Notes under the pieces: generated by a model | What the model saw: the letters and a program-made list of their open reading frames with translations, nothing else | Databases searched by the model: none | What the model was told of the DNA's origin: nothing | In this document: one piece after another, positions 37,390 through 46,842 of the stretch | Layout of the letters: every line of letters starts with the position of its first letter | How positions within the stretch are numbered: position 1 is the first letter of the stretch | Assembly (NCBI GenBank): GCA_019113295.1 | Contig: DXHR01000031.1 | Coordinates: forward strand, 25,093-89,092 | Source: Candidatus Salinicoccus stercoripullorum | Lineage (GTDB): Bacteria; Bacillota; Bacilli; Staphylococcales; Salinicoccaceae | Length of the DNA stretch: 64,000 nt | Direction of reading: 5' to 3' | Made by a program: the position numbers and the translations under genes

Positions 37390-38691
37390 ATGATGATAAG
37401 TGAATACGGCAATAAAAAACTCACAGAAGAAAAAGTGTTTAAAGATCCGGTGCACCGGTATATTCATGTCCGCGATCAAGTCATCTGGGATCTGATAAAG
37501 ACGAAGGAGTTTCAGAGACTGAGGCGTATCAGGCAGCTCGGCACGCTCTATCTTGCCTTCCATTCCGCGGAGCACTCAAGATTCAACCATTCCCTCGGTG
37601 TATACGAAATCGTCCGACGCATGGTTGTGAACTTCCGGGAGTTCGAGGAGTGGGACAACGAAGACCGTCTGCTCGTACTCTGTGCGGCACTGCTCCACGA
37701 CCTCGGGCACGGCCCGTTTTCCCACTGTTTCGAGACGATTTTCAATACGGATCATGAGGAGTTCACCCGTAAGATCATACTCGGCAACACGGAAGTGAAT
37801 GCCGTACTGAAAAAGGTGGGTGTCGATTTCCCGCTGGAAGTTGCACAGGTGATCGACAAGACCCATGAAAACAAACTGGTCATCAGCATGATCTCCTCCC
37901 AGATAGATGCGGACCGCATGGACTATCTCCAGCGTGATTCGTACTATACGGGTGTCAGCTACGGCAACTTCGACATGGAGCGCATACTCCGTGTGATGCG
38001 GCCCTCAAAGGACGAGGTGATCATCAAGGACAGTGGCATGCATGCTGTGGAAGATTACCTGATGAGCCGCTACCAGATGTACTGGCAGATCTATTTCCAT
38101 CCGGTCTCAAGGGGTGGTGAGGTACTGTTGAATCTGGCGCTCCGACGTGCGAAGTATCTGCATGAAGAGGGCTATGTATTCAAGCAGGCACCGAAGTATT
38201 TCATTCCGTTCTTCGACGGTACGCTCACGGTCCATGACTATTTGAGGCTCGATGAAATGGTGGTCAACTTCTACCTTCAGGAGTGGATCCATGAAGATGA
38301 CGAAGTGCTCTCAGACCTGTCACACCGTTTCGTTAACAGGGATTTGTTCAAGTATCTGCCGTTCGATGGGTCGATCATCACGATCACCGAGATCGAAGAA
38401 CTGTTCAGAAAAGGCGGGGTTGATCCCGAGTATTATTTCTTCAGCGATTCCTATTCGGACCTGCCCTACGATTACGACCGGCCGGGATCGAAGAGCAACC
38501 GCCGGCCGATCCATCTCCAGAAGAGGAACGGCGAACTGAAAGAGATCAGCAGCCAGTCTGCCATCATACACAGTATTACAGGCATGCACCGCATGGATTC
38601 GAAACTTTATTATCCGAAAGAGAAAATACTTCAGATCAAGGATCCTGAAGTGAAGGGGCAGATCATCAATCTGCTGAATGAATTGGCATAG
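37390..38691 (+). CDS. ywfO: HD-domain phosphohydrolase, YwfO/EF1143 type
   Basis: A 433-residue HD-superfamily protein. FNHSLGVYEIVRRM (His67) and LLHDLGHGPFSH (His103, Asp104) supply the metal site, and DRMDYLQRDSYYTG is typical of dGTPase-like members. The Enterococcus homologue EF1143 is a dNTP triphosphohydrolase, so nucleotide hydrolysis is likely. ATG 37390 is chosen because GGAGGG lies eight bases before it; an in-frame ATG at 37372 precedes that site. ywhD follows after 12 bp. Confidence 0.87.
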   Translation: MMISEYGNKKLTEEKVFKDPVHRYIHVRDQVIWDLIKTKEFQRLRRIRQLGTLYLAFHSAEHSRFNHSLGVYEIVRRMVVNFREFEEWDNEDRLLVLCAALLHDLGHGPFSHCFETIFNTDHEEFTRKIILGNTEVNAVLKKVGVDFPLEVAQVIDKTHENKLVISMISSQIDADRMDYLQRDSYYTGVSYGNFDMERILRVMRPSKDEVIIKDSGMHAVEDYLMSRYQMYWQIYFHPVSRGGEVLLNLALRRAKYLHEEGYVFKQAPKYFIPFFDGTLTVHDYLRLDEMVVNFYLQEWIHEDDEVLSDLSHRFVNRDLFKYLPFDGSIITITEIEELFRKGGVDPEYYFFSDSYSDLPYDYDRPGSKSNRRPIHLQKRNGELKEISSQSAIIHSITGMHRMDSKLYYPKEKILQIKDPEVKGQIINLLNELA

Positions 38692-38703
38692 GAGCATGAT
38701 AAT

Positions 38704-39228
38704 ATGGCAAATGAATCTGAAAATAAAAAACAGGGGTTCCAGTTCAATATTATAAAAGATGACCCGTTGACAGGCCATAAGGGCCAGAATATCGGGTCCA
38801 TCAGCCTGGAGAATATCGCCCCTGTCTATATAGATATCGATACACAGGAGACCTTCATCGACATGGCCGGCCTTCACGCCCGCGCCGAAGTTGAAAAACG
38901 TGTGAAGTGGGTGACGGACAAGTCCGAAGTCGAAGGGAGTGGCCAGAAGGAATACTGGATCGTCTGGGTGGCTGTGGAGCGCAAGGATTTCGGACCGGTG
39001 TATGCCGGTGTCGCAGCATGCTACCAGATGGTCAATAAAGAACGCCGCCGGGGATATAAGATGATGCATGAGCATGTCAATATGCTGGATCGGGCGATGA
39101 AGAGTAAGATTGAAATCGGCATGATGGATGACGTAAGCAAAAGTTCACTGAAAAAGTTCCTCCAGAATCACAATATGGAGATATGGGAGAATTCGGGAGA
39201 ATTGAAAAAATTATTGGAAAATCACTAA
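38704..39228 (+). CDS. ywhD: YwhD family protein
   Basis: A 174-residue protein of the YwhD family: FNIIKDDPLTGHKGQNIGS at the N-terminus, then FIDMAGLHARAEVEKRVKW, YWIVWVAVERKDFGPVYAGV and YKMMHEHVNMLDRAMKS. The fold is mixed alpha/beta with no known catalytic motif. The function is not established. It appears to be co-transcribed with ywfO. Confidence 0.82.
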   Translation: MANESENKKQGFQFNIIKDDPLTGHKGQNIGSISLENIAPVYIDIDTQETFIDMAGLHARAEVEKRVKWVTDKSEVEGSGQKEYWIVWVAVERKDFGPVYAGVAACYQMVNKERRRGYKMMHEHVNMLDRAMKSKIEIGMMDDVSKSSLKKFLQNHNMEIWENSGELKKLLENH

Positions 39229-39270
39229 TTGTGACGTTATTGTGTCAAAGTCATAAAAACATTGCAGATT

Positions 39271-39299
39271 TTTACATTGAAATATAGAATGTATATAGT
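39271..39299 (+). promoter_or_regulatory. Promoter upstream of mgtE
   Basis: TTTACA (39271-39276) and TATAGT (39294-39299) are exactly 17 bp apart. The dyad TAGTTAT-N8-ATAACTA (39297-39318) covers the end of the -10 and the start point, a position suited to an operator or to the 5' stem of the transcript. Confidence 0.65.
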
Positions 39300-39324
39300 T
39301 ATGCATCTGTATAACTAGGACACT

Positions 39325-39355
39325 GTGGGCAGGAGAAATCCTGTCCACTTTTTTT
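39325..39355 (+). terminator. Leader terminator (attenuator) of mgtE
   Basis: GTGGGCAGGA (39325-39334) pairs with TCCTGTCCAC (39339-39348) around GAAA with one G-U pair, followed by seven T. It lies between the predicted promoter and mgtE, giving a terminated RNA of about 50 bases. The leader is too short for a classical M-box aptamer before the terminator. Confidence 0.75.
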
Positions 39356-39427
39356 ATTTGGGAAATGGATATGTGAAATCAGGGTATGGGTCCTGTAGTG
39401 TTATTTTAGCTGTGGAGGGGGCATACC

Positions 39428-40786
39428 ATGATTGATGCGAAACAAAAAGTGAGTCAGGCAACGCTTGATACTTTCAGGAATCTGCTCGCCGCAGAGAAAG
39501 AAGAAGAATTCCGCAGCAGTTTCCTCAAACTTCATGAAAATGACCAATTCAATATCATCAGACGTCTTGGAACTACAGCCCGGGCGGAAGTGATCGGCAT
39601 TCTGTCCCCCGAGGAATTTGCCATGATATTCAAATGGTTCGACAGAGATGAGCAGTTGGAGCTGTTTGATGAGATGGATGAGGCTTACGGTATCCGGATG
39701 CTGGAGCGGATGTCGACTGATAATGTGCGGCATTTCATGGAACCGCTCAAAGCGGCTGTCCAGCAAGAACTGCTGGCCGGGCTGAGTGCACAAAAAGCGG
39801 CACATATACGTGAACTGCTGACCTATAAGAGGGGGAGCGCCGGCAGTGTCATGCGCAAGGAGTTCATCACCGGGTTTCCGGATGATACGGCGGGTGCAAT
39901 GATTGAAAAGCTTAAGGGCGATACAACAACCCATGAAGCGGTGCATCATATATATATTGCCGACGAAGACCAGAAATTTATAGGGCTCCTCTCTCTGCGC
40001 GGGCTGCTTATGGCAAAAGATAAAGACCTTCTCGGCGATGTATGTGATACTGAAATCAAAACTGTGATGCCCGAGATGGATCAGGAGCATGTCGCCCGGA
40101 TCATGCAGGACTATGATGCCGTTGATATTCCGGTCGTCAGTCTGGACAGGGAATTGGTCGGGAGTATAACCATCGATGATATTATCGATGTCATCGAATT
40201 CGAAATGACTGAAGATGTCGGAGAACTGACTGCATCCAGAGGGACGACGGATGTAAGTGTTTCACCGTTTACAGCGGCAAAAAAACGTGTACCCTGGATT
40301 CTCATCCTCATGTTCCTGGGGCTGATCACCGCCAATGTCATCGGTGCATTCGAAGAGACGCTTGAAGCGGTCGTGCTGCTTTCTTTCTTCATCCCGCTGG
40401 TTATGGACGCCGCAGGGAATACAGGTACGCAGTCACTCGCAGTGATGGTGAGGATACTTTCCACCGGTGCGTATGAAAAGAATGGCATTTGGCATACGAT
40501 GAAGCGGGAACTCGGCACAGGCATACTGATGGGGATCGTGAGCGGTCTAACCATCACGCTGCTGATTTCGGTTTTCTACCAGGATATGAAAATCGGCCTG
40601 ATTGTCGGCAGTGCACTGCTGTTGACACTCAGTATATCCACAGTCATTGGCAGCATCGTGCCGGTTGTCATCAACAAGCTGAATATCGATCCGGCTGTCG
40701 CCAGCGGGCCGTTCATCACGACACTGAACGATGTCATCGGGCTTTTGATCTACTTCACGATTGCCACTGCCATGCTCCAGATATGA
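39428..40786 (+). CDS. mgtE: Magnesium transporter MgtE
   Basis: A 452-residue MgtE channel. The N-terminal superhelical domain (about residues 20-130) and a CBS pair (about 140-255) form the cytosolic magnesium sensor, and five membrane helices from about 285 carry PLVMDAAGNTGTQSLAVMVR, the pore/selectivity motif. It imports Mg2+ when cytosolic magnesium is low. GTGGAGGGGG precedes ATG 39428. The leader contains a terminator hairpin, so transcription is probably attenuated. Confidence 0.94.
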   Translation: MIDAKQKVSQATLDTFRNLLAAEKEEEFRSSFLKLHENDQFNIIRRLGTTARAEVIGILSPEEFAMIFKWFDRDEQLELFDEMDEAYGIRMLERMSTDNVRHFMEPLKAAVQQELLAGLSAQKAAHIRELLTYKRGSAGSVMRKEFITGFPDDTAGAMIEKLKGDTTTHEAVHHIYIADEDQKFIGLLSLRGLLMAKDKDLLGDVCDTEIKTVMPEMDQEHVARIMQDYDAVDIPVVSLDRELVGSITIDDIIDVIEFEMTEDVGELTASRGTTDVSVSPFTAAKKRVPWILILMFLGLITANVIGAFEETLEAVVLLSFFIPLVMDAAGNTGTQSLAVMVRILSTGAYEKNGIWHTMKRELGTGILMGIVSGLTITLLISVFYQDMKIGLIVGSALLLTLSISTVIGSIVPVVINKLNIDPAVASGPFITTLNDVIGLLIYFTIATAMLQI

Positions 40787-40819
40787 TGTCGGAAAGTGGA
40801 TGTCCAGGCGTGTCGTGTA

Positions 40820-40828
40820 TGTTATAAT
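40820..40828 (+). promoter_or_regulatory. Extended -10 promoter of ywiB-argS
   Basis: TGTTATAAT is an extended -10 element 23 bases before ywiB. The -35 region is poor. Confidence 0.5.
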
Positions 40829-40851
40829 TTAGCTTACTTGAAGGTGATCAT

Positions 40852-41250
40852 ATGAATAAACAACACGCACAATTCAAATTGCGGCAGACAGTGGATATGA
40901 ACGGGGAAACGAAACGCTTCAGACAGGATCTGGATGTTGAAGTGATCGAACGGAAAGACAGATATTACAGGTATACGGAAAAACTCGATGAGCATGAAAT
41001 TGATGTCGTGCTCCGTGCAGGAGACGGCTTCGTCAAAATCCAGCGGCGCGGGGTGATCAACATGAATTTTCATTTTGAAGAAGGCCGTACGACAGAAACC
41101 TTTTATGAATCTCCGGCTGGAAAGCACCTTTTCCAAATCCATACTAAAAAGCTGGATCTCAGCGGGTCATCGGTGGATATCGAATACGACCTGATCGAAA
41201 ACGGTGCAGTCATCGGAAATTATCATTACAAATTAGAGAGAGTGGGATAG
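40852..41250 (+). CDS. ywiB: DUF1934 beta-barrel protein (YwiB)
   Basis: A 132-residue protein of the YwiB/DUF1934 family, a lipocalin-like beta-barrel. The ending SSVDIEYDLIENGAVIGNYHYKLE is typical. It lies three bases before argS, as in Bacillus. The function is unknown. AAGGTGATC precedes ATG 40852. Confidence 0.85.
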   Translation: MNKQHAQFKLRQTVDMNGETKRFRQDLDVEVIERKDRYYRYTEKLDEHEIDVVLRAGDGFVKIQRRGVINMNFHFEEGRTTETFYESPAGKHLFQIHTKKLDLSGSSVDIEYDLIENGAVIGNYHYKLERVG

Positions 41251-41253
41251 CTG

Positions 41254-42900
41254 ATGGATCTGAAACAGCATTTGAAAATTTCAATTGAAAAAGCAGTCGG
41301 GAAATCCGGTCTTGTTGAAGAGGTGCCGCCGGTAAAGGTGGAAGTACCAAAAGATAAAGCGAACGGGGATTTTTCCACAAATATCGCCATGGTGCTCACA
41401 AAACAGGCAAAACGCAATCCGCGTGAAATCGCCCAGACGGTCATCGACAATCTGGACAAAAGTGAAGCGCAGGTGAAATCCGTCGATATTGCCGGACCGG
41501 GCTTCATAAACTTCAAAATGGAGGAGTCCTCCCTTACGGGCGTCATAGCCAAAGTGCTTGAGGAAAAAGAGCGTTTCGGCAGTACTGTACGTGAAAATGC
41601 GGAAAAGATCCTGATCGAGTTCGTGAGTGCGAACCCGACAGGCGACCTGCATATCGGACATGCCCGCAATGCAAGCGTCGGGGATACGCTTGCAAACGTG
41701 ATGGAATTTGCAGGGTATGACGTCGAACGCGAATATTACATCAACGATGCCGGAAATCAGATCCATAACCTCGCCCTGTCCATCGAAGCACGTTACCTCG
41801 AGGCACTCGGACGAGGGCTCGACATGCCGGAGGACGGATACAACGGCAAAGACATCAAGGTGATCGGCGAGAGGCTTGCCAAGGAATCACCGGAATATGC
41901 GGATCAGCCGCACGAAGAGCGTGTGGCGAAATTCCGTCAGCTCGGTGTGGATTATGAAATGGAGAAACTCCGCCAGGACCTTTCTGATTTCAATGTGCAT
42001 TTTGACAACTGGTTCAGTGAAACTTCCCTCTATGAAAAAGGGGAGGTAGAGGAAGCGCTCGGCAAAATGACGGATAATGGCTATACATTCGAGGAGGACA
42101 ATGCCCTGTGGCTCAGGACGACGGATTTCGGTGATGACAAGGACCGCGTGCTCCGCAAGAGCGACGGTACATACACTTACCTCATGCCGGACATCGCCTA
42201 TCATTATGACAAGGTGGAGCGCGGCTTTGACAGACTTATCAACCTCTTCGGGGCGGATCACCATGGTTACATCAAGCGTCTGAAAGGATCGCTCGGTGCA
42301 CTCGGTGAAGATCCTGAACGTCTCGAAATCCAGATCATGCAGATGGTGCGCCTGATTGAAAACGGTGAGGAAGTGAAGATGTCGAAGCGTACCGGCAAGG
42401 CGATCACCCTCCGTGACATCATTGAAATGATCGGTGTGGACGCGAGCCGCTACTTCCTGGCGATGAGAAGCCCGGATACACATTTTGACTTCGATCTTGA
42501 ACTGGCGAAATCGGAATCCAGCGATAACCCTGTCTATTATGCACAGTATGCACATGCCCGCATCTGTTCGATACTGCGCCAGGCAAAAGAGAACGGATAC
42601 GGTGTGGATAAGGATGCCAATGTCGATGTGATTGTAAATGGACAGGCGCTGGAACTGCTCAAGAAACTCGGCGGGTTCCCGGATGTGGTGCAGGGTGCGG
42701 CGGACAGCCGTGCCACAAATCGCATACCGAACTATATCCAGGAGCTTGCCGGGCTGTTCCACAAATTTTACAATGCAGACAAAGTCCTCACTGATGACAA
42801 GGAGAAGACGCTCGCCTATCTGGCGATGATCGAGGCAGTGAGACAGACTTTGGAAAACGCGCTTTCTCTGATCGGTGTGAGTGCACCGGAAAGGATGTAG
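41254..42900 (+). CDS. argS: Arginyl-tRNA synthetase
   Basis: A 548-residue class I synthetase. [14 protein letters not shown] (HIGH-type motif at 133-136) and [10 protein letters not shown] are present, along with the N-terminal Add-1 domain (about residues 1-115) that recognises the tRNA D-loop and the C-terminal anticodon-binding helical domain. Many ArgS proteins lack a clear KMSK motif, so its presence is worth noting. A strong terminator follows. Confidence 0.96.
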   Translation: MDLKQHLKISIEKAVGKSGLVEEVPPVKVEVPKDKANGDFSTNIAMVLTKQAKRNPREIAQTVIDNLDKSEAQVKSVDIAGPGFINFKMEESSLTGVIAKVLEEKERFGSTVRENAEKILIEFVSANPTGDLHIGHARNASVGDTLANVMEFAGYDVEREYYINDAGNQIHNLALSIEARYLEALGRGLDMPEDGYNGKDIKVIGERLAKESPEYADQPHEERVAKFRQLGVDYEMEKLRQDLSDFNVHFDNWFSETSLYEKGEVEEALGKMTDNGYTFEEDNALWLRTTDFGDDKDRVLRKSDGTYTYLMPDIAYHYDKVERGFDRLINLFGADHHGYIKRLKGSLGALGEDPERLEIQIMQMVRLIENGEEVKMSKRTGKAITLRDIIEMIGVDASRYFLAMRSPDTHFDFDLELAKSESSDNPVYYAQYAHARICSILRQAKENGYGVDKDANVDVIVNGQALELLKKLGGFPDVVQGAADSRATNRIPNYIQELAGLFHKFYNADKVLTDDKEKTLAYLAMIEAVRQTLENALSLIGVSAPERM

Positions 42901-42907
42901 CGTCCAA

Positions 42908-42936
42908 TCCCCCGCTTAAGGCGGGGGTTTATTTTT
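42908..42936 (+). terminator. Terminator after argS
   Basis: CCCCCGC pairs with GCGGGGG around TTAAG, followed by TTTATTTTT. Confidence 0.85.
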
Positions 42937-42960
42937 AAGAGGAGAGAAGGAGTGGAGTGA

Positions 42961-43815
42961 ATGGATCGTATGAAGGGAATACTGATGTTTGCCGCCGTAC
43001 TTCTGATGGCTGCCTGCAGCCCGTCGGAAGAAGGCGGAGGGCCCCGCATCGTATCGCTCATGCCGAGCAACACTGAAATCATTTCTGAGCTGGGATTTGA
43101 GGATGAGCTTGTCGGCGTGACGACCGAAGATGATTATCCGGAATCAGTGGCGGACGATGAAGAACTCTTGAGGATGGATACATTCGAGCTCGATGAAGAG
43201 CAGCTCATCGGTCTTGAGCCCACACATATCGTCGCTCATGAATCTTCGGACGGAATGCATCGGGAAATGCTGGACCGTGTGGCAGAAACGACAGGAGCAG
43301 AAGTACTGACGGTGGAGGAAGCACGCGACATCGATGAAATTTATGAATCCATCAGGCAGATCGGGGCGTTCTTCAGTGCAGAGGAGGATGCTGAAGATGT
43401 AATCAGCGGCATCGCCCGGGAGCTCGGTGATCTCAAAGGGCAGTACAGCGATGAAGATACCCGGTCGGCTTTCATCCATATTTCGGATCAGCCTGAGATA
43501 TATACAGCCGGGAGCGGAACGTTCATTGATGATGCCCTCGCCTGGATTGATGTGGGGAACGCGTTTGATGATATGGAAGGCTATCCGGCTGTGAGCGCTG
43601 AAGACATAGTGGAAAGGGATCCGGACATACTTGTCTCCGTAATGGGGCTCTCTGATGAAGCACTGAGCCAGTCCGTCAGCGACACGCCGGGGTTGCAGGA
43701 TATGGCCGTCAGTGATCCTGAAAATCAGTGCAATATCAATCCGGATCTCCTGACCCGTCCGGGTCCGAGAATCGCGGAAGGGCTCGGGCAGACGGCCGAG
43801 TGCGTGTATGAATAA
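42961..43815 (+). CDS. Cobalamin/siderophore-binding lipoprotein, BtuF/FepB type
   Basis: A 284-residue class III substrate-binding lipoprotein. The signal ends in the lipobox LMAAC (Cys at residue 19). RIVSLMPSNTEIISELGFED is the typical start of BtuF-like domains and GLEPTHIVAHES follows the fold. A single domain bridged by a long helix is expected. The ligand may be cobalamin or an iron complex. No cobalamin riboswitch or Fur box was found in the 60 bp upstream. It overlaps the permease gene by eight bases. Confidence 0.83.
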   Translation: MDRMKGILMFAAVLLMAACSPSEEGGGPRIVSLMPSNTEIISELGFEDELVGVTTEDDYPESVADDEELLRMDTFELDEEQLIGLEPTHIVAHESSDGMHREMLDRVAETTGAEVLTVEEARDIDEIYESIRQIGAFFSAEEDAEDVISGIARELGDLKGQYSDEDTRSAFIHISDQPEIYTAGSGTFIDDALAWIDVGNAFDDMEGYPAVSAEDIVERDPDILVSVMGLSDEALSQSVSDTPGLQDMAVSDPENQCNINPDLLTRPGPRIAEGLGQTAECVYE

Positions 43816-44761
43816 ACATATCACCGTCCTGCTGGCCGTCATTCTCATGACAGCGACGGCCAGTGTGTTTGCGGGCTCCGCCTCCTTCGAAGAGCTGGAC
43901 AGGGGACAGCTTATGAGTATCGTTTTCGGTATCAGGGTCCCCCGCATACTGTTCGCATTCGTCCTCGGAGCGGCGCTTGCCATGAGCGGCGCAGTTTTCC
44001 AGGTTGTTCTCAGAAATCCGATGGCGGACAGTTTCACGCTGGGCATGGCGAACGGGGCTGTGCTCGGCAGCGCACTCGTTGTCGTCCTTGCGCTTCCTCT
44101 GTATCTTCAGCCGGTGATGAGCATCATATGCGGAATCGCCGGTCTGCTGATCGTACTGGCGGCAGCCCGCCGGATAGATGCCGGATACCGGCCTGAAACG
44201 CTGATTATAACAGGAGTGCTGCTCGGTGCAATGCTCTCCGGGATCCTATATATCCTTGTACTCATCCAGCCTGATAAGACGGAGTCCATCGCCAAGTATA
44301 TGTTCGGCTCCATGGCCGGGGCAACATACGAAGTTGGCCTGATAACCGGTATCCTTACAGCCGTATCCGGAGTCATCGTCCACAAATACGGCCGGCAGCT
44401 CGATCTCCTCAATCTCGGGGACGAACGGGCGTTCAGCCTCGGTGTGAATACTGCACGGCTGCGCGTCCTGCTCCTTGCCGCGGCCTCCATCCCGCCGCTC
44501 GTGGCAATCAGTTTCAGCGGCATCATTGCACTTGTGGGCATCATCGTCCCGCAGATGATCCTCTACTTCAAACCCCTGTTGTTCAGACCACTTATGATCC
44601 TGTCCTGTTTGTACGGCGGGGTCTATGTGCTGTTCATCGACACAATCGGCCGCACGCTCTTTGCCCCTGTACAAATACCGACAGGGGTGATGGTGATGAT
44701 TTCTGCAGTGCCTATTTTCATATTCCTGATGCAGAAGCGGATCTTGACGCACAGACAGTAA
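43808..44761 (+). CDS. FecCD-family ABC permease
   Basis: A 317-residue permease with eight or more hydrophobic segments. IRVPRILFAFVLGAALAMSG, VVLRNPMADSFTLGMANGA and GDERAFSLGVNTARLR are classic FecCD/BtuC motifs, the last being the ATPase-contact region. It pairs with the lipoprotein before it. No ATPase gene follows, so it must borrow one from elsewhere or be incomplete as a system. It is slightly shorter than typical members (330-350 residues). Confidence 0.88.
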   Translation: MNKHITVLLAVILMTATASVFAGSASFEELDRGQLMSIVFGIRVPRILFAFVLGAALAMSGAVFQVVLRNPMADSFTLGMANGAVLGSALVVVLALPLYLQPVMSIICGIAGLLIVLAAARRIDAGYRPETLIITGVLLGAMLSGILYILVLIQPDKTESIAKYMFGSMAGATYEVGLITGILTAVSGVIVHKYGRQLDLLNLGDERAFSLGVNTARLRVLLLAAASIPPLVAISFSGIIALVGIIVPQMILYFKPLLFRPLMILSCLYGGVYVLFIDTIGRTLFAPVQIPTGVMVMISAVPIFIFLMQKRILTHRQ

Positions 44762-44805
44762 GGGTTAAGTTGGGAAAATTGGATAACCTCATGATAAACT
44801 GGATA

Positions 44806-44832
44806 AAAAGGCTGATATGATCAGCCTTTTCT
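44806..44832 (+). terminator. Terminator after the FecCD permease
   Basis: AAAAGGCTGAT pairs perfectly with ATCAGCCTTTT around ATG, followed by CTTAATT. Confidence 0.75.
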
Positions 44833-44848
44833 TAATTAAGGGGGATAT

Positions 44849-46795
44849 ATGATGAAGAACAAAGTGGAAATCGGGGATATTTACAAAATCAGATCCGTTT
44901 CATCACCGTCAGTAGTACCGGGGAATGAAGCAGCCACCTACCTTGTGACCACGCTTGATGAAGAGAAGAACGATTACCGGACGAATCTTTACCGCTATGA
45001 GAATGGAGAGAGCACCCAGCTTACATACAAGCACGAACGCATTTCCAATGTGAGGCACTCACCGGACGGCACGAGAACTTTATTCATCGCCTCAGCAGAA
45101 GAAAAGCAGCAGGTTTTCCTGCTCGCGGCCGCTGGTGGTGAACGGCAACAGCTGACAGAAGAGGAAGATGATGTGAACAACGCTGAATTTTCCAAAGACG
45201 GGAAATCGGTCCACTATCATGTTTCTATTGAAAAGGACGCAAAAGAAAAACAGGACGGAACGGATAGGAAGCCGGAAGCTGTCGTCATCGACCGGATGAA
45301 ATACAAGGCTGACAGCCTCGGTCTGCTCAAAGAGAAATATCAGGCAGTCAGGACAATCGATATCTCATCACGGGAAGTTACGACGCTCCTCTCTGGTGAA
45401 GAGAATTTTTCTCTTGTGGAGACGGACGGTGAAGCTATCATCTATACGACTGACCGGAGCGATGAACCGGATTTCAATTTCAGTCAGAAATTGTATATTA
45501 AACATGGGGAAAGTGAACCGGTTGAGATTGGAAAGGGCGAAGGGATCGTACTGGATGCAGCGTTATCCCCGAATGGTTCAAAACTCCTCATAACCCATAT
45601 GGGACGGGAGTTTGAGAATGCAACGCATGGCGTTATAATGCTGTACGATACAAAATCTGGAGCGCTGCAGGAGCTCACGGGCAAACTGGATAAGCCGGTC
45701 GGCGACTACGCAGCTGCAGATACGCAGCAGGCGGTGGAGACTGTACCTGCAAAATGGGTTTCCGATGAACGCTTCGTCTTCATCGTATCTGAAAACGGCA
45801 GTGTGAATCTGTACGAAGGGAACATTGGCGGGGAAGTGAGGCCATTGCTCACGGACAGGCACCACATTTACGGAATGGATACGGCGGCTGATCATGCAGT
45901 GCTTACGATTTCAAGGCATGACTCGCCGGGCGAACTTTACAAATTCGATTACGGCACGGGAGCTCTTGAAAAACTGACTGGATTCAACAGGGAATATGAG
46001 GAGAATACAGAGCTTTACGATCCGGAGGATATCCATTTTGAAAGCAGCGATGGAACCGAAGTGCATGGCTGGTTCATGAAGCCGGCGGGCTTTGAAGAAG
46101 GCGGGAAGTACCCTGTAATCACCAATATCCACGGCGGGCCCCATGCTTTCTACGCCAATACTTTCTTCCATGAAATGCAGGTGCTGGCCGCCCTCGGCTA
46201 TGGGGTGCTGTTCGTGAATCCGCGCGGTTCACACAGCTACTCACAGAAATTCGTGAATGCCGTGCGCGGCAACTATGGCGGCATCGACTACGAGGACATC
46301 ATGGCGGGCGTCGATTACATCACCCAAAAATACAGCTGGATCGACCGGGATAACCTTGGTGTCACGGGCGGCTCGTACGGCGGCTTCATGACCAACTGGA
46401 TCGTCGGCCATACGGACCGCTTCAAAGCGGCGGTCACCCAGCGCAGCATATGCAACTGGGTGAGTTTCCGCGGCGTCTCCGACATCGGCTACTATTTCAG
46501 CGACTGGCAGATCAAAGCTGAATTCAGTGATATTGATGCCATGTGGCATCATTCGCCGATCAAATATGTGGATGATATCAAGACGCCGCTTCTGATCCTC
46601 CACAGTGAGCGGGATTTCAGATGTCCGATGGAACAGGCGGAACAGCTGTATATCGCTCTCAAGTATCAGAAAAAAGAAACACGGTTCGTACGCTTCCCGG
46701 ATGCGGATCATAATTTATCAAGAACAGGAAAACCGGGCCTCAGGGTGGATCGTCTGAATCATCTCACGGGATGGTTCAAAGAATATCTTGACTGA
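44849..46795 (+). CDS. S9 family peptidase (acylaminoacyl-peptidase/DPP-like)
   Basis: A 648-residue prolyl-oligopeptidase-fold enzyme. The first 390 residues show WD40/beta-propeller-like segments (RHSPDGTRTLFIAS). The C-terminal alpha/beta hydrolase has GGSYGGFM with nucleophile Ser509, HSERDFRCPMEQ (acid region) and DADHNLSRTGKPG (catalytic His). No signal peptide is seen, so it is probably cytoplasmic and processes short peptides. GGGGGAT precedes ATG 44849. Confidence 0.92.
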   Translation: MMKNKVEIGDIYKIRSVSSPSVVPGNEAATYLVTTLDEEKNDYRTNLYRYENGESTQLTYKHERISNVRHSPDGTRTLFIASAEEKQQVFLLAAAGGERQQLTEEEDDVNNAEFSKDGKSVHYHVSIEKDAKEKQDGTDRKPEAVVIDRMKYKADSLGLLKEKYQAVRTIDISSREVTTLLSGEENFSLVETDGEAIIYTTDRSDEPDFNFSQKLYIKHGESEPVEIGKGEGIVLDAALSPNGSKLLITHMGREFENATHGVIMLYDTKSGALQELTGKLDKPVGDYAAADTQQAVETVPAKWVSDERFVFIVSENGSVNLYEGNIGGEVRPLLTDRHHIYGMDTAADHAVLTISRHDSPGELYKFDYGTGALEKLTGFNREYEENTELYDPEDIHFESSDGTEVHGWFMKPAGFEEGGKYPVITNIHGGPHAFYANTFFHEMQVLAALGYGVLFVNPRGSHSYSQKFVNAVRGNYGGIDYEDIMAGVDYITQKYSWIDRDNLGVTGGSYGGFMTNWIVGHTDRFKAAVTQRSICNWVSFRGVSDIGYYFSDWQIKAEFSDIDAMWHHSPIKYVDDIKTPLLILHSERDFRCPMEQAEQLYIALKYQKKETRFVRFPDADHNLSRTGKPGLRVDRLNHLTGWFKEYLD

Positions 46796-46842
46796 TCCAT
46801 CCAGGGATTTCCCGGGAAATATAAGAAAGATGAGGTGACAAT

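Noticed and set aside
39229..39427. M-box magnesium riboswitch upstream of mgtE
   Set aside because: The predicted transcript has only about 20-50 bases before the end of the terminator, too short for the M-box aptamer, and no conserved M-box segments were recognised.
42901..42960. Cobalamin riboswitch upstream of the BtuF-like gene
   Set aside because: The gap is 60 bp and is mostly taken by the argS terminator; no aptamer can fit.
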